The notes under the pieces are model-generated. The model saw only the letters and a list, made by a program, of their open reading frames with translations. It made no database searches and was not told the origin of the DNA. DNA of 64,000 nucleotides from assembly GCA_963920765.1 (NCBI GenBank), contig OY987246.1, positions 6,140,501-6,204,500 of the forward strand, written 5' to 3'. This DNA comes from Ulota crispa (taxonomy: Eukaryota > Streptophyta > Bryopsida > Orthotrichales > Orthotrichaceae). Position numbers and translations under genes: made by a program. Of the stretch, positions 10,723 through 22,512 are shown piece by piece (position 1 is the stretch's first letter; each line of letters opens with the position of its first letter).

Positions 10723-11918
10723 AACACCATATTTGTTAAATTGGGAAAAGCAAAGGTACCATTTTGTACTCTACCTTAAACCCAAAAAGTTACTTTAAAC
10801 CCAAAAAGTTACCTTAACCCCTAAAGGACCAAGCCAAATTTTCTGTGAAAAACACAAAAAACTGCCACTTTTGGAGAAGCAAGTACAATGGTAAGAAAAA
10901 AAGTTTTTTATGAGTATCCAACCATCTTACAGCAAACTACAAGAGGTACACCTCATAAAAAAATCAGCTCAATCTACAAAAAAATGGGTGAGATATTTAC
11001 ATCTGAATTGCGAAAAAAGCTTTTTTTGCAGCTGGCCAAAAATTTCAAAATGCTTTGACCACTCTTAGAGCAAAACAATTACTCTACACAAAGTTGAGGT
11101 TTATTTTTCCATGTAGGAGACCAAGTTAGGTATGTGTGGGAGAAATTTCAAATCAATTAGAACTATACAATACATGGGAAAAAATAGTAAGTAAAAAGAA
11201 GTAGATAATGAGTCAAAACACTAAATTGTGAAGAATTTAATTATAAAAATGAAAAAGTCAAATCCCAATGGTTATAATGTTGTGATAAACAATCTACAGC
11301 CTTTGGTTTTGTTTTTATTTCAAAATAATGAAAATTGAGTAAAATAAAGGACTTCAAAGTTTATTTTAGAGTAGAGAATCTAGAACTGCCTGCAAACAAA
11401 AACTCCTCATAACTATTATCTTGTCTATTAGAATTGGATGATTCAAAGCTCTCCACATCTATATAAGTCTAAAGAAACTATTTCAAATTTTTATTTTTAA
11501 AAAATGGAAATTTTAAAGAAGTTTTTGGCTGCTCAGGGAGCGGCATTTTCTAGATTTTCATGCATAACTTCTTCATCGAATGTTGGAATGAAGAAAAAAT
11601 TACATTCCCACATAGATCTTTGACTTCCTCACCTTCAAAAAAAGTTTCAGAAAATCACGCAAAGTAGTTTAGCCATAGGTACATGCCCAAAATCTCATTT
11701 GTCCCCCAAAGGAACAATGGTCCTTTAGGGGTTAAACCAGATTTGAAGGTATCAAATCCAGTCTGGGCCACTAAGAAATTTTCCCTCACAAATCCCTCCT
11801 CTCAAGTGAGGGCACTAGTACCAAAACAAATGCTGCGAGCTTGGTTTTAGGTGATCACCTAAAACCTTCAAAAGCCCCAAAATGTACTCATTTTCCCAAT
11901 TTTAACGAATATGGTATT
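10723..11918. mobile_element. AACACCATATT-family MITE (copy 2), split by TTAA element 4
   Basis: The left end AACACCATATTTGTTAAATT and the right end ATTTTAACGAATATGGTATT are inverted repeats. Next to them come ttgggaaaa and gtactc..ccttaa, as in the intact copy at 19102-19371. Removing the nested TTAA element plus one TTAA leaves about 278 bp, close to the 270 bp of the intact copy. Confidence 0.78.
10818..11731. mobile_element. TTAA-flanked MITE 4 (914 bp)
   Basis: TTAA at 10814-10817 and 11732-11735. Ends CCCCTAAAGGACCAAG and (reverse complement) CCCCTAAAGGACCATTG, 14 bases identical from the tip. The right half matches the left half of elements 3 and 7 inverted (gggcatgtacctatggctaa). It is the innermost of three nested elements. 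Confidence 0.9.
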
Positions 11919-12588
11919 CTATGCTTCAAACATCAAGACGTACATTCATTGCAAGATCTTAAAAAAATGATTTTGAAAAAACGAAATCACTATGTCAAGG
12001 GTATTTGTGCAATTTCTGAAAATTGAGGGGTATTTGTATAAATATTGCAAAATTCCAGGGGTATCCATCCAAAAAAAATCCATAGTTATTAGGTGTACAC
12101 GCATTCCTAAAAACTAGTTAAACTTAAATCTTTACAAAACCAATAACAAACCTGAAACGGAACCACATTCTGTTACCGAATGGACGCAACGCTTGCCTTC
12201 AACCAATTAACCCTTCATAAGCCCGGCCATGTATAACCAGTCCCGTTGCATTTTCAATTTCCTCTGCTTCCACACAAGCTCGTCGACCTCCTTCAGCTAC
12301 CTAGCTCGGAGTCGTCGAGTGCCGGATTCAGCCCTGACGCACTAATTTTTAACCCTTTTGTACGTGCATGTGCAGCACCGACATTCCAGACTTCTCTGGA
12401 GGGCGCAGCCAAGCTTCGAACGAGCGGGAGATTTGCTAATGGTCTGATTCTCAAAAATTTGTGTTGCAACGTCTAATTCGTGAACAGGTATTGCAGAATT
12501 AATCCTCGGAGGAGACAAATTAACCCAGGTACGTTTCTATTTCATCCCCTAGCTAGCAAGCTATTTAAGTTAGCTGGTACGTGCGACC

Positions 12589-13227
12589 ATGTCGTACCTA
12601 AATCGGAAGGATAAGATGAATCCGATGGTGGAGTCGTTGTACTACCAAAAGCCGGCGGGGCTGGTGGTGCGGAGAATGGAGAGGACCAAGGAGTACGAGG
12701 AGATCGAGCCTACGGGCGAGTGGGCGCACGCCGACAACGCGCCGCGGGTGCAGCGAGAGGTGGCGGCGGCGGACTCGGACTGGATCATGAGCAAAGAGCG
12801 CATGGAGTACCGGCACCAGAAGATCATCGACATTCTGGACGAGATGATGCCCAGGCTGCCCAAGGAGACCTTCGACCGGTTTCTGGAGAGAGCCTACTCG
12901 ACTGCCAATCTGGCGTTGAACCGAGCGAATAAAGCCATCACGGGTGACGAGTGTGCGGATTTAGGGGATCGGTGGATGGTGCGGTTTGTGCGCGGGTTCA
13001 GGTTGATTTCTAGGTCCACGGGCGTGGGGTGGAGGACGGAGGAAGAGGCGCTGCTTTTTAAGCTGGTGCGTGAGGAGTGCGACATGCTGACCAAGCAGGA
13101 CGTGCAGTTCACGGACTCGCGGTCGAGCGTGCGCGTGACGAAGCGGCCGTGGGAGCGCGAGATCGACGACAGCCATCCCACGGACTACCGAGAAAACATC
13201 GGCGACCCTTCCAAGTTCAATGCTTGA
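12589..13227 (+). CDS. Uncharacterised protein, paralogue of the gene at 16679-18441
   Basis: Single-exon frame of 212 codons starting ATGTCGTACC in a good context (gcgaccATG). It is GC-rich, unlike the flanking DNA. I do not recognise the family. Residues about 70 to 175 are predicted mostly helical and charged. Key words are YRHQKI, MMPRLPKETFDRFLERAY, GDECADLGDRWMVRFVRGFR, GVGW and LVREECDML. A hand alignment with the minus-strand paralogue runs ungapped over 94 residues with 36 identities, so this is a true protein family. It has no signal peptide or membrane segment. The N-terminus (MSYLNRKDK) and the C-terminal tail are not shared. It lacks the intron of its paralogue at the matching Arg codon, so either an intron was lost (possibly through a retrocopy) or one was gained by the other gene. 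Confidence 0.85.
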   Translation: MSYLNRKDKMNPMVESLYYQKPAGLVVRRMERTKEYEEIEPTGEWAHADNAPRVQREVAAADSDWIMSKERMEYRHQKIIDILDEMMPRLPKETFDRFLERAYSTANLALNRANKAITGDECADLGDRWMVRFVRGFRLISRSTGVGWRTEEEALLFKLVREECDMLTKQDVQFTDSRSSVRVTKRPWEREIDDSHPTDYRENIGDPSKFNA

Positions 13228-14242
13228 CGCTCCAGCACCAGCCAGCACCAACCTCTGACTCTGACTCTGTCCCTTCAACCTTGAATTTTGTGTAAAGAAC
13301 ATCCGCACCCTTGCACGCAACCTGGAGCACTCAAAAGCAAGTGTCCCAGATACATCCAAGATCACGAGCTTGCTCAAATTTTTAATGCTCCATCCTTGCC
13401 CTCAAGTAGGTATAAGTAAGTACTGAGAGCTTAATCACAGAGGACATGTGTTGAGCTTCAATTGTCAAGAGCCTCTTGTGTCAATCAATCAACAAGTTGT
13501 GGTTGTTTTGGATTTGGGCGTGCTAACAATTCATCAAACTCTAAACGTTTTACTATTTGAGTTACAATTAAGCAAGCCATGTCTTGTATAGGGTGTTTCG
13601 TGTCTGTGGTGAGGTGTGTCAAATGGAGCGGCTATGCCAAGGGCCTTGACGGGACTCTTGAGTGTGTGTGGATGCTCTTAAAGTGCTCATTTGTTTCCTA
13701 ACTTCCTTATCTTTCCAAACTTGTTGTTTAGTATATAGGTTACACCATATTTGTCTGATTCTAGACCGTGCAAGCATGTTAGAGTGGACTAAGTCATGTT
13801 GGTTGGGACAAACTTACTTTGATGTCACGCACTTCCTTTCAAAGTAAACTTTCCAAGATTAAAATCCACTTCTTACTTCTCTAAGAGTGTAGTCCTTGCA
13901 CATGTGAATTGTTTCATGATGTGGTTCAAAATTTAGTTTTCAAAAAAACAACAGACATTGTGCAACTAACAAGCAGATGGAATTTGTATGTATTCCACCT
14001 ATGCAAAGAGCAATCTTGAAAGAGATCATTTGGACTTCCTTCTATCCAATGCACTAAAATAGAAGCACTTGTTACAAAGCTTTCTTTGGAAAGCATGTCT
14101 TAACACAACTCAAAAATGACCATAAGTTTGCATAACACTCAACTCAAGGGCAACAAAATCAAGTTTGATATGAAAAAAATATAGTAGTTGGATTTTGACC
14201 TACTTACAATATTAAAAAGCTACTTGTAGATTTCATTTAGAT
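13228..14242. other. 3' flank and spacer, no gene seen
   Basis: About the first 200 bases are GC-richer than the rest and may be the 3' untranslated region of the upstream gene. The remainder is AT-rich without a convincing frame. Confidence 0.3.
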
Positions 14243-14246
14243 TTAA

Positions 14247-14318
14247 CCCATTAACTCCCGAGCGACCTGTATGTGGTCGATTTCTAGTGTATTTTGGGAC
14301 CATTCGAGTGTTAATGGG
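14247..14318. mobile_element. TTAA-flanked mini-element 5 (72 bp)
   Basis: TTAACCCATTAACTCCCGAG at 14243 and GAGTGTTAATGGGTTAA ending at 14322 form an inverted repeat flanked by TTAA. A second TTAA pair lies just inside (14251-14254, 14311-14314). It may be a drastic internal deletion derivative of the TTAA family. Confidence 0.6.
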
Positions 14319-14322
14319 TTAA

Positions 14323-15612
14323 AAAGGATTAGTTGATGTGCAACCAAAGAAATTAAACTTTGTTAATATTACAAAATGTTGTAAAAATTTTCTTTGTAAC
14401 AAAAAAATCAAACTTATGAAGAAATCATATTTCTTTTGGCTTCACATAGAAAGTGGAATTCAAAATGTCCAAAAATGACATTGTACTACATGGGATGTTG
14501 ATTCATCAAACTTACAAAGAAAAATAATTTAGTCTATTTAGGAGTATTTGTAACATAAAATATATATGTCATTTCAATGCCATTGAAATACATGGATGAT
14601 AAATCCTTGCACTATGATGTTGAAAAGAATTAACATAAATTAGCACAATGAATGTATAGTACAAGGTATAGTATGCAATGGATTGCAATGAACAACATGT
14701 TTGCTTTGGAAATTCATTGCTTTATTTCTCAACTATAGAATACCAAAGGGATTTTGTGCATATTCTGCATATGATTGTGCAATAGCAATGAAGTACAAGC
14801 ACCTTTTGCATTGATTTGAGTGCAATGATTCATGTTATGATTGTGTGTTTGTGAAAATGTTGCAATGGCATGTGACATTTTCTTACAAGGTCAACCAAAC
14901 TTCAAGCTACACCGTTTAATTAGTTTCCTCATACATAATATAATTTTCCATTAGTTGTGAGCATGGACAAACAAACAACATTATAAATAATGACCTCCAT
15001 CATAAATACTATTAGTGAACAGCCCCATGAAACCTTTGTGAAGTTCTATTACTTCCGCTAGCTTGTTTATGACATTGTTACATCAACATCCAAGTGCATA
15101 CTTATGATTTACTTGATTCAATTTGCAAGAAATCCATTTTCACATGTCTCATGTCATTTTCACAAACACCTTATTTTAATAAGAATTTACAACTATCTTG
15201 AAAAAATATTGTATACCATACAATGCACCTTATAGAAAAGCATCAGCAAAGTTATCCAATAATTGACTCAAATTATCAATCACCCACAATATGCCATATG
15301 GATGTGGTGAGGCCATTCAAGCTAAATCAAAATAAGAATTGCGCACTTACTAGTTGCAATGTATGGCTATGCCTTGAGTATGCCATGTAGTACATGACAC
15401 ATATTACTAGCAGCTAGAGTTGCAATAAGAAATTATAAAGCATAACAAATATATCTAGTAGTTAAAAAACAATCCCACTAACAAAAAAAATAGTACTCAA
15501 ACTTCATCCTAGTGATTGTAGATGTTTAATGGCTTTTTTTCAAACTAGGTACACTAGTTGCTCAAATACAAGAGTTGTTAATTATAAGTGTCATGCACTT
15601 TGATGATAAATA
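14323..15612. other. Intergenic, no recognisable feature
   Basis: AT-rich spacer. The words caatgaa, gcaatg and ttgcattg recur often around 14,640-14,870, giving a locally simple texture. No gene is seen. Confidence 0.3.
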
Positions 15613-15616
15613 TTAA

Positions 15617-16147
15617 CCCCTAAGTGCCCAATCGACCATTTTCTGGTCGCTACCTGTTTTTTTCAGGCTGCCCGAGACCAAATTTTAAAAAAACATTTTT
15701 TTTTGTAATAGAAAATCAAGTCTACTTTTCAACTAGACTTGAATCATGTCAATCCAAGTTAAACACCTTCAAGGAGAATTTTTCAAAGACAAATACTTCA
15801 ATATTTGTTAGTCTTGTAGAATTTACTATTTCTGGAAACTAATGATGTTCCCTCCTTTCAAAAGATAGCATTTTTGAAGTTTAGGATAGAATGTTTATTT
15901 TTAACCAATCATACCAAATTTTGAAATCTATGAGTAAAACTTGTAATTTTGGTGAATATTAAATGGTAAATGCTTCTAAATTCATTAAATAAGAGTACAA
16001 AACTTTTTTTGAATATTTCACTATATGGATAATTTCTAAACATCATGATTCTAATTTTCTCTTTTGAAACAAACTTCATTGAAGGTACAAGAATATTTTT
16101 TTTGAATGCATTTATGTTTTGCCCTTACCCCCTTAGGTGTTTAGGGG
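15617..16147. mobile_element. TTAA-flanked MITE 6 (531 bp), CGACCATTT subfamily
   Basis: TTAA at 15613-15616 and 16148-16151. Ends CCCCTAAGTGCCCAATCGACC and (reverse complement) CCCCTAAACACCTAAGGGGG. Full-length match to element 1 (536 bp) in the same orientation, sharing cttcaaggagaatttttcaa / catcaaggagaatttttcaa. Confidence 0.9.
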
Positions 16148-16678
16148 TTAAACATTTGAAAGTCCAATAATTATAATCTTGCAAGAGGAGAAAACAACTT
16201 TTTTATCCTATTGGCATTCCTAGTGTTTTACAATTAGGGCATTTTCTTTTGACAAAATGTAACTAGTGGGCAATAATTTTGAGAAATTTACACCATTATG
16301 GGCTGATCATTATTTATTACTTGGACAACAAAGATTTGGCAAAATAAAAATAAAATGCCATGTCTACAATGACTTTTTGGAAGCTACGTTTGTATCTAAG
16401 GTCAAATATCCCATGTATCCTAGTGTGGTATCTGCTTGGTCTCAGTTCCGGAGTTCCAGCAAGAGTAATCACGGCCATATTGTGATGTCAGCAAGAGTAG
16501 TGTTCACAAATATGGCAAAATTTTGCAAAAAGTTCACCAAATTATTATTAATGGTACCAAATAAACGTGAACATTGCAGAGTCACAAATTGAAAATTTAG
16601 CACAATTAACAGCGTTAATCGTCAACTTGAGTTGGTTAAGAAAATCACATTTGGAGAAGGAATGCAATAACAAGGCAC

Positions 16679-18441
16679 TTAGCAGGAATCCATGCGCGTG
16701 AGAGTATCCAACTGCGAAGGAATCTTGGTGTACTCAAAATTTTGCAGCATCTCCACAGTTGGCCACGGTGAAACAGTAGGATTGCGGCTCAACTTGGGGT
16801 CCAGGGATAAGTCGCCACCCTCTTGAAGCGCCAAACATTGTTCCCGCAGCAATTGCAACACTAGCTCCTCCGTGTCCACGCCCCAACTCACTCCCTTCAC
16901 CCGCTGCTTGGACCTAGCCCACAAACAAAACAAGATTCATGATTTTTTTCTTCTTCTTTCCTCCCCATAACCAAAATGCCATTTTCTTCAAAATGCTGGT
17001 ATTCCATTACTTTGGCATGATCAAGGCCAAATAGTCCAGATCCAAATTCTATATTAATCCTAGTTTATGGATTGAAACTTGACCTTTGAAAAGACATGTA
17101 TCATTATCTTGGTGCATTAATAGGTGATCAAAATTGATAATTTGCTATATCATTGGAAACTTCTGACACTAGTGGGATTTGTGGGCTTGTACACTAGAAT
17201 TGGTGCACACATAAGATGAGAGTATTCATGTTTATGAAATTTTATCATTTTTAATATATGTCAATTTTGTTAAAATGGGGCTATGCCATTTTTATGGCAC
17301 AATCCAAGCTGCACAACCTAAAACCCCAAATTTGTACTTATCCTAGATTCTAAACTAAAATCATTTTTTTGTGAAAATAATGTCACTATTGTTGACACAC
17401 AAATACCTCCATTTTAACAAAATGGGGCTTAATAGAAGTGGCAGTACTAAGATAGGAGCACCCATAAGCGTGAGTTTAAGGGTTTTGGGGTAGGAAAACT
17501 AGTTGATGGGCTTTGAAAAAAATAGTGTCAAGTCAGGAAGAGGAAACAAAAAATATTGGCATCAATTTCAAAATCCCAATTGCAAGCATTTGTTCACAAT
17601 GATTTTTCAAAGTCCTAAATTGCTGAAATTGTATAGTTGTGTGTAAGATGTCTTTAGTGTGCTCATACGCTCATAATACTAACTTGAAGAGTTCTTAAAA
17701 TATAGAGATGCGGCGCTCAAAACCATCACTTAGTCACCCATAACCATCACTTTGTCACCCATAACCATCACTTTGTCACCCATAACCATCACTTTGTCAC
17801 CCATAACCAGTTTTGTTTTTCATTGTTAGTTGTTGACATCACTAACACAAGTAGGTATCAGAGATGGGGACACTATCGATGAGGGGTGCTCCTACCTTAA
17901 ATGTTTGTTAGAATGAGAGTGATAGATTTGAATACAGCAGTGGACCTCTATAGAGCATTTTTTGACCAAAAATCTAACAATTTCTTTTTGAAGGAATTGA
18001 AGGAAGGGACCTAGAGCCCATGAAGAGGCGGAACACAAATCGGTCGAGAGCGTGGATGTACTCGTCGCCCATGTGCATCTTCTTTGTCTGCTTCAGCTCT
18101 AGCTCCGCCGAGCTGGAACACCGCCGCAGGTACGCGCGGAACGACTCCCCGTGCAAGCGTGGCACGCACGTTTGCAGCCACTGCGTGATTTTCTGCTCTC
18201 GGAATTGAGGACGGTGGTTGGCGGGGATGGTGCGCAGAGTGGCGTGGGTGACCCAGTCGGGATTCTCCGCACAATGCCGCACCTCTGCCTCGCGGTACAC
18301 CACGACGTTGGAGCCGTGGTGAGTGGGTCTGTCCCAGTTGCAACAATGCTCCACATTGGCCACGTTGTGGAACTGCTCTCCTTTTCCCACCGAACTGCAA
18401 TCGCCTTGTGCTGCTGCCGCATTGCAGCGTCCGTTTGCCAT
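16679..18441 (-). CDS. Uncharacterised protein, paralogue of the gene at 12589-13227; two exons
   Basis: Exon 1 is 18441-18011 and exon 2 is 16913-16679. The intron is 1,097 bp with GT-AG ends (TCTAG|GTCCC and GCTAG|GTCCAAG) and splits an Arg codon. The spliced product is 221 residues. Core words are FREQKI, VPRLHGESFRAYLRR, MGDEYIHALDRFVFRL, GVSW and LLREQC. They align without gaps to the plus-strand paralogue across the splice, which confirms the intron. The first 75 residues are Cys/Asn-rich and not shared. I do not recognise the family and see no signal peptide or membrane segment. The intron holds a MITE (17450-17896) with a 21-bp tandem repeat. The two paralogues are convergent and about 3.5 kb apart. 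Confidence 0.85.
17450..17896. mobile_element. MITE of the AGRTAGGARCACC family (copy 2)
   Basis: Left AGATAGGAGCACCCATAAGC; right (reverse complement) GGTAGGAGCACCCCTCATCG. The flanking triplets are CTA and TTA, one difference from a perfect duplication. Inverse orientation to the copy at 2712-3024. It lies in the intron of the minus-strand gene. Confidence 0.82.
17721..17808. repeat. Minisatellite, 21-bp unit, about 4 copies
   Basis: Unit ccatcactttgtcacccataa repeated four times. The first unit differs by one base (cttagtc). It lies inside the intronic MITE and is absent from the other copy of that MITE. Confidence 0.95.
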
Positions 18442-19101
18442 TGCAGCAACTCTTTGGTGCTAGCTGATTGTACTCAATGAGCAAGAATGAGCTCTTCTTT
18501 GTTACAAGAACTAGAGCAAGATGCAAGAATGATTGGTTGATGTGGTTCTGTTGAACAACAAACTTTTGTTAATTTTCCTCTATGAGTTTCAGGAATTCTT
18601 CACATTATCTCTACTAGTTGTTAAACATTTTTGTTTATTTATTTTGTGATTATTTCCTCTGTCACATTTCCCTGTTAATACACAAGAAATTCATGATTGA
18701 CAAGAGTTTGTTGTGAATCTGTTCTTCGATTACAGATTTTGTGTTTAGAAATCTTGCCAGGGAAGGGATTCTTCACTCACAGTTTTCTCTGAGGCTGTGT
18801 GGAAGTGTGTAAAGGGAAAGGCAAGAGGCTGTGTCTACCCGACCATTGATGCTTTCAAAGAGTGCTATTTGGTAGAACGTCTGTCGTTTTAAGAGGAGTG
18901 TTGATTGAAGAGTTGTGGCATTTGTCCTTTCATGCTTTCAAGTAGTACTCTCTGATGGTCCATATGTTGGTTTAGGAGTAGCGTCTTTTGGATTTGAAAT
19001 GACAAATTTAGAGAAATTTTACATGTGACATAGGAACTAGTGTCACATTTATCTGAATCTAGACTACTTGTGTTATTTTGTACTTTTTGGATTTTTCATT
19101 T
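18442..19101. other. Upstream region of the minus-strand paralogue
   Basis: Presumed promoter and leader of the gene starting at 18441. Moderately AT-rich; no unambiguous promoter element can be called. Confidence 0.3.
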
Positions 19102-19371
19102 AAACACCATATTAGGTAAATTGGGAAAAACGGAGGGACTAGTTTGTATTTCACCTTAATCTTACAATCTTACATACATTAAATGTAGGCATAGCTATAG
19201 TTCAAAGTTGTAAATGTTTGAATTCTTGGAGGCAATCACTAAGACTTCATTATTGTACAAGAAAGTGCACACTTGTATTTTTGTAAAATGTTAAATTGTA
19301 CATAATGATAGAAATAGTGAAAGTCCCAAAGTGTACTGTTTTTCCCAATTTACCTAATATGGTGTTTTTAA
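19102..19371. mobile_element. AACACCATATT-family MITE (copy 1, intact)
   Basis: The ends AAACACCATATTAGGTAAAT and (reverse complement) AAAACACCATATTAGGTAAA continue through ttgggaaaaac, giving terminal inverted repeats of about 30 bp in a 270-bp element. The target duplication is not clear. A fragment resembling the right end lies at about 24860-24920. Confidence 0.85.
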
Positions 19372-20706
19372 CTCTCATTTGTGCAAAACATCAAACATCT
19401 ACCAATATGTAAGCAAAATATGAAAGATTTCTCAATGTTCGCATACATGTCCAAAATAGTGACAACCAAATTCTTGTTTGTAGGATTTGGACCACACACA
19501 ATTAGATGAATATGTCATACAATCTACTCTCTTTATATACCAAATGAACTACATTTGAGAACAAACTTAAGTGTTAAGACAAAAAATCATAACAAAAAGT
19601 AGTAAGTAGAGTGAGATAGTGAGTATTTAGCAATTTTACCTTTTTAATGTATTGACACATATGCAGTCATCATAGTGTTTCTAAATAGTTGGGCATACTA
19701 CAAAAATGTGGGAATGAGGAATTAATAGGAGGAACTAGAGATAATTTGAACAATTTCAGTCCTTCATTAGGAAAAATTTGAGCCCTCCAAGAGCCCCTAA
19801 GGTTTGACAAACCAAGTTATTAATTGACTAGCGTGAGTACAAGAAAAAGGCATTGATACCCATTGCTACCTTGTATGAAGGACCTAAGCCACATGTACAA
19901 TCCAAAATAATAAAAGAAGCATTGCACTCCTAAAATACATATGTGCACTTACTAGTCATTATCTAAGCACTTCACTCATTTATTCAAACAGAGTAAAGTA
20001 GAATTTGTGATCTTATTGTACATTTGTATCCATAGTTTTTGTCCAATTGGGATAACATAATAACATAATTTTCATGATTGCATTGACTTCAAAAGGTGAG
20101 CAAAAATAAATGATTAGTGATTTGTTTTTTGTAGAAAGTTCTTGTTATAAGACCCCTTTAGAGATTTTGAAGGAAGCACTTGGAGGGCTCAAATGGACAC
20201 CACTTTCATATTTTGGTGAAGTATCCACATTTATAGTCACAATGTTTTGTTTTGTACCACTTGTATTTTAGCTTAGCTTCCGCAGTGCTCATTGATGCCC
20301 ACTTGGTCTCACTACTAGTTTTATCCTCAAGCAACACCAAAAAGTTACTCATAAAATTTTAAAAATCATTTCAAAGTTAGATAAGATGATTGTTTATTTT
20401 GAGAGTAATTTTGAGATTTGTTTTTAATGATTTGAGGATAATTGTTTGACTCAAGTTAACTTGTCGTAAATTTTTTTCATAATTTACTTCAAAAAGGTGA
20501 AATAAAAATAAATGTTGTTGTTATAGAACACAAGTCTTCTATACCTGTCGTACTGAAGGAAATTATTGCAAAGACTAAATGTTTTCTCTTGAGAGGAATA
20601 CATATGTATGTTTTTATATTTGGGGAACAATTTTTGGGAGATCTAGAATCACAAGTAGATGCCTACTACAAAGAACTTTGAAAATTTATGAACAATTCAA
20701 TAATGC
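19372..20706. other. Intergenic, no recognisable feature
   Basis: AT-rich spacer without a convincing frame or element ends. Confidence 0.3.
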
Positions 20707-20710
20707 TTAA

Positions 20711-21640
20711 CCCCTAAAGGATCAACTTTCCCCTCGAGGGATAAATGGATTTCGGGCATGTACCTACAGCTAATCTACTTTTTGTGATTTTTTGAAACTT
20801 TTATTGAAGTTGGGGAATTCAAAGATCTACGTGGCCATCTAATTTTTTCTTCATTCCTACATTTATTGAAGAAGTTATGCATGAATTTCTGAAAAAGGGC
20901 GAGGGCAAGTAGCCCAAAAAAAACTCAAAATTGCATTTTTTTTTTTTTAAATCTGAAATTGGTTCTTTAGATTTATGTAAATGTGGGAATCTTTAAATCA
21001 TTCAATTTTGATTGATGAGATGCAAGTTATAAGAAGTTTTAGTTTGCGGGTAGGTATGGGACTCCCAAACCTACATTCTTTTTGCCTCTTGTAAAATTTG
21101 TTGCTTTCCTTTCTTGAGCTCTTTGTGTTTTTTTTTTTTTTTTTTTTTTTTTTGCAAGTTGTAGTAGACTAAGATTCCTTGGTTTCCACCATTTGGATTA
21201 AAGTAATTTAGATTTCTGAATTTTACATAACTCTCCAATTTTGCCTAGTGTGTATGCAAATTTCATGGCTTTACGGTATTGCAAGATTTTACAAAGTATG
21301 ATCCACATCTCCAATTCATTTGAAAATTCTCCCACACTTACCTAACTTGGTCTTCTACATGGAAAAAATAAACTTCAACTTTGCATAAAACAATTTTTTT
21401 GATATAGGAGCCGTCAAAGGCTTCTGAAATTTTTGGGCAGCAAGGAAAAAAACCTTTTTTTCCACTGTAAATGTCAATATCTCACTCCTCTACTCCTAAA
21501 ATGAGCTGAAATTTTTCCCGCAAGTACCTCCTGTAGTCTAGGGCAAGATCTTGCGGTTGAATTTCCAAAGAATCTTTATTTCCTACCTTTCTACTCATTC
21601 CCCCAAAAGTGACAGTTTTCAGTGAAAAATTATGTTACGT
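20711..21640. mobile_element. TTAA-flanked MITE 7, right end decayed
   Basis: Left TTAA at 20707-20710 followed by CCCCTAAAGGATCAAC. Interior matches element 3 (gggcatgtacctacagctaa; gaaacttttattgaag). The expected right end GGTCCTTTAGGGG is missing; similarity fades near 21640 after gtgacagttttcagtgaaaa. A run of about 29 T lies at 21126-21154. Confidence 0.7.
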
Positions 21641-21722
21641 TTAACATCCTTTCTCTTTGTTTGAAACTTATACACAAATCTTATTGCCTCGAAAAATAAA
21701 TGAGCCCTTAACCCCTGAGCGC

Positions 21723-22508
21723 CCTGAAGGCCAAATTCTGACCTCCCCAAATTCAATTTTGCCCAAATGCAGTCTGAATCTTGACTGTACTGTCTGGAAA
21801 ATCGTACAAAACGGTTATAGTACCTGTGAGTGACTATGCGGAGTAGGGTCTAGGGACATCATTGCGCCACATGCAATCTGGGGACCAGCTATCGAATGCG
21901 CTGTATAGCAAAAATCGCATTTTGAGGTTTTGTGAGCTCAGTGGCCTACCGGGACCACCGGGAGTGGCCGATTGGGAGGATGACACCGGTCCAGTTGTTT
22001 CATTTCTTGGAGCCCAGTAACAAATAACCTAGCCTTTGCATCTCAACAATAATGGCGGGGCTTGACGTCGTGTCAGTTTACCTGTAACCTGTTGCCGGTT
22101 GACTGTTTCTTGCGTCGAGACCTTCTTCAATTTGCAAGTTTGTAAGAAATGCTACAATTTTTAGTTCGTCCTGAAATTTGGCAGGGACGCACGCAACTTC
22201 ATCCCCCATCTCTTGCCAAATTTTTGGTGACAGAGAGCAACGCATGTAGCAGCATTGGCATTTCAAAGCAAAGACCCTCCCTTGTTTCAACCCCTTTTTT
22301 GATTTTCTTGGTCACTTTGACCATTATAATCCTTCAACTTATACGGTGAAGTCGCCCAAAATTTGGTCTGCAGCTGCGGATCACACCCTTCTATGGATTG
22401 GTACGGTGAAACTTGGCCGATCTTCTTTTTCCAAACGCTATGGGTGCTGACCTTGACACTGCTCCTTTTTGGGCGAGTACAACCAATTTTAGCGAGGGCG
22501 CTTAGGGA
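21723..22508. mobile_element. TTAA-flanked MITE 8 (786 bp, GC-richer)
   Basis: TTAA at 21719-21722 and 22509-22512. Ends CCCCTGAGCGCCCTGAAGG and (reverse complement) TCCCTAAGCGCCCTCGC. The interior is less AT-rich than other members and holds no convincing gene. Confidence 0.85.
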
Positions 22509-22512
22509 TTAA

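Larger units (their letters stand above)
10556..12085. mobile_element. Outer element with about 90-bp terminal inverted repeats and a candidate 8-bp target duplication, carrying nested MITEs
   Basis: The left arm GATGGATACCCCTAAAATTT pairs with the right arm (reverse complement GATGGATACCCCTGGAATTT). Pairing continues through caaatacccttgacat in both arms. TTATTAGG occurs at 10548-10555 and at 12086-12093, an 8-bp direct repeat that fits hAT-type insertion. Inside sits an AACACCATATT-family MITE, itself split by a TTAA element. The exact ends are less certain than the arms. Confidence 0.7.

Noticed and set aside
12598-13377. Minus-strand and shifted frames across the intronless gene
   Set aside because: Only the 12589-13227 frame has a paralogue with matching residues.
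21126-21154. Long T run as a retroposon tail
   Set aside because: It lies inside a TTAA element, with no retroposon body or target duplication next to it.
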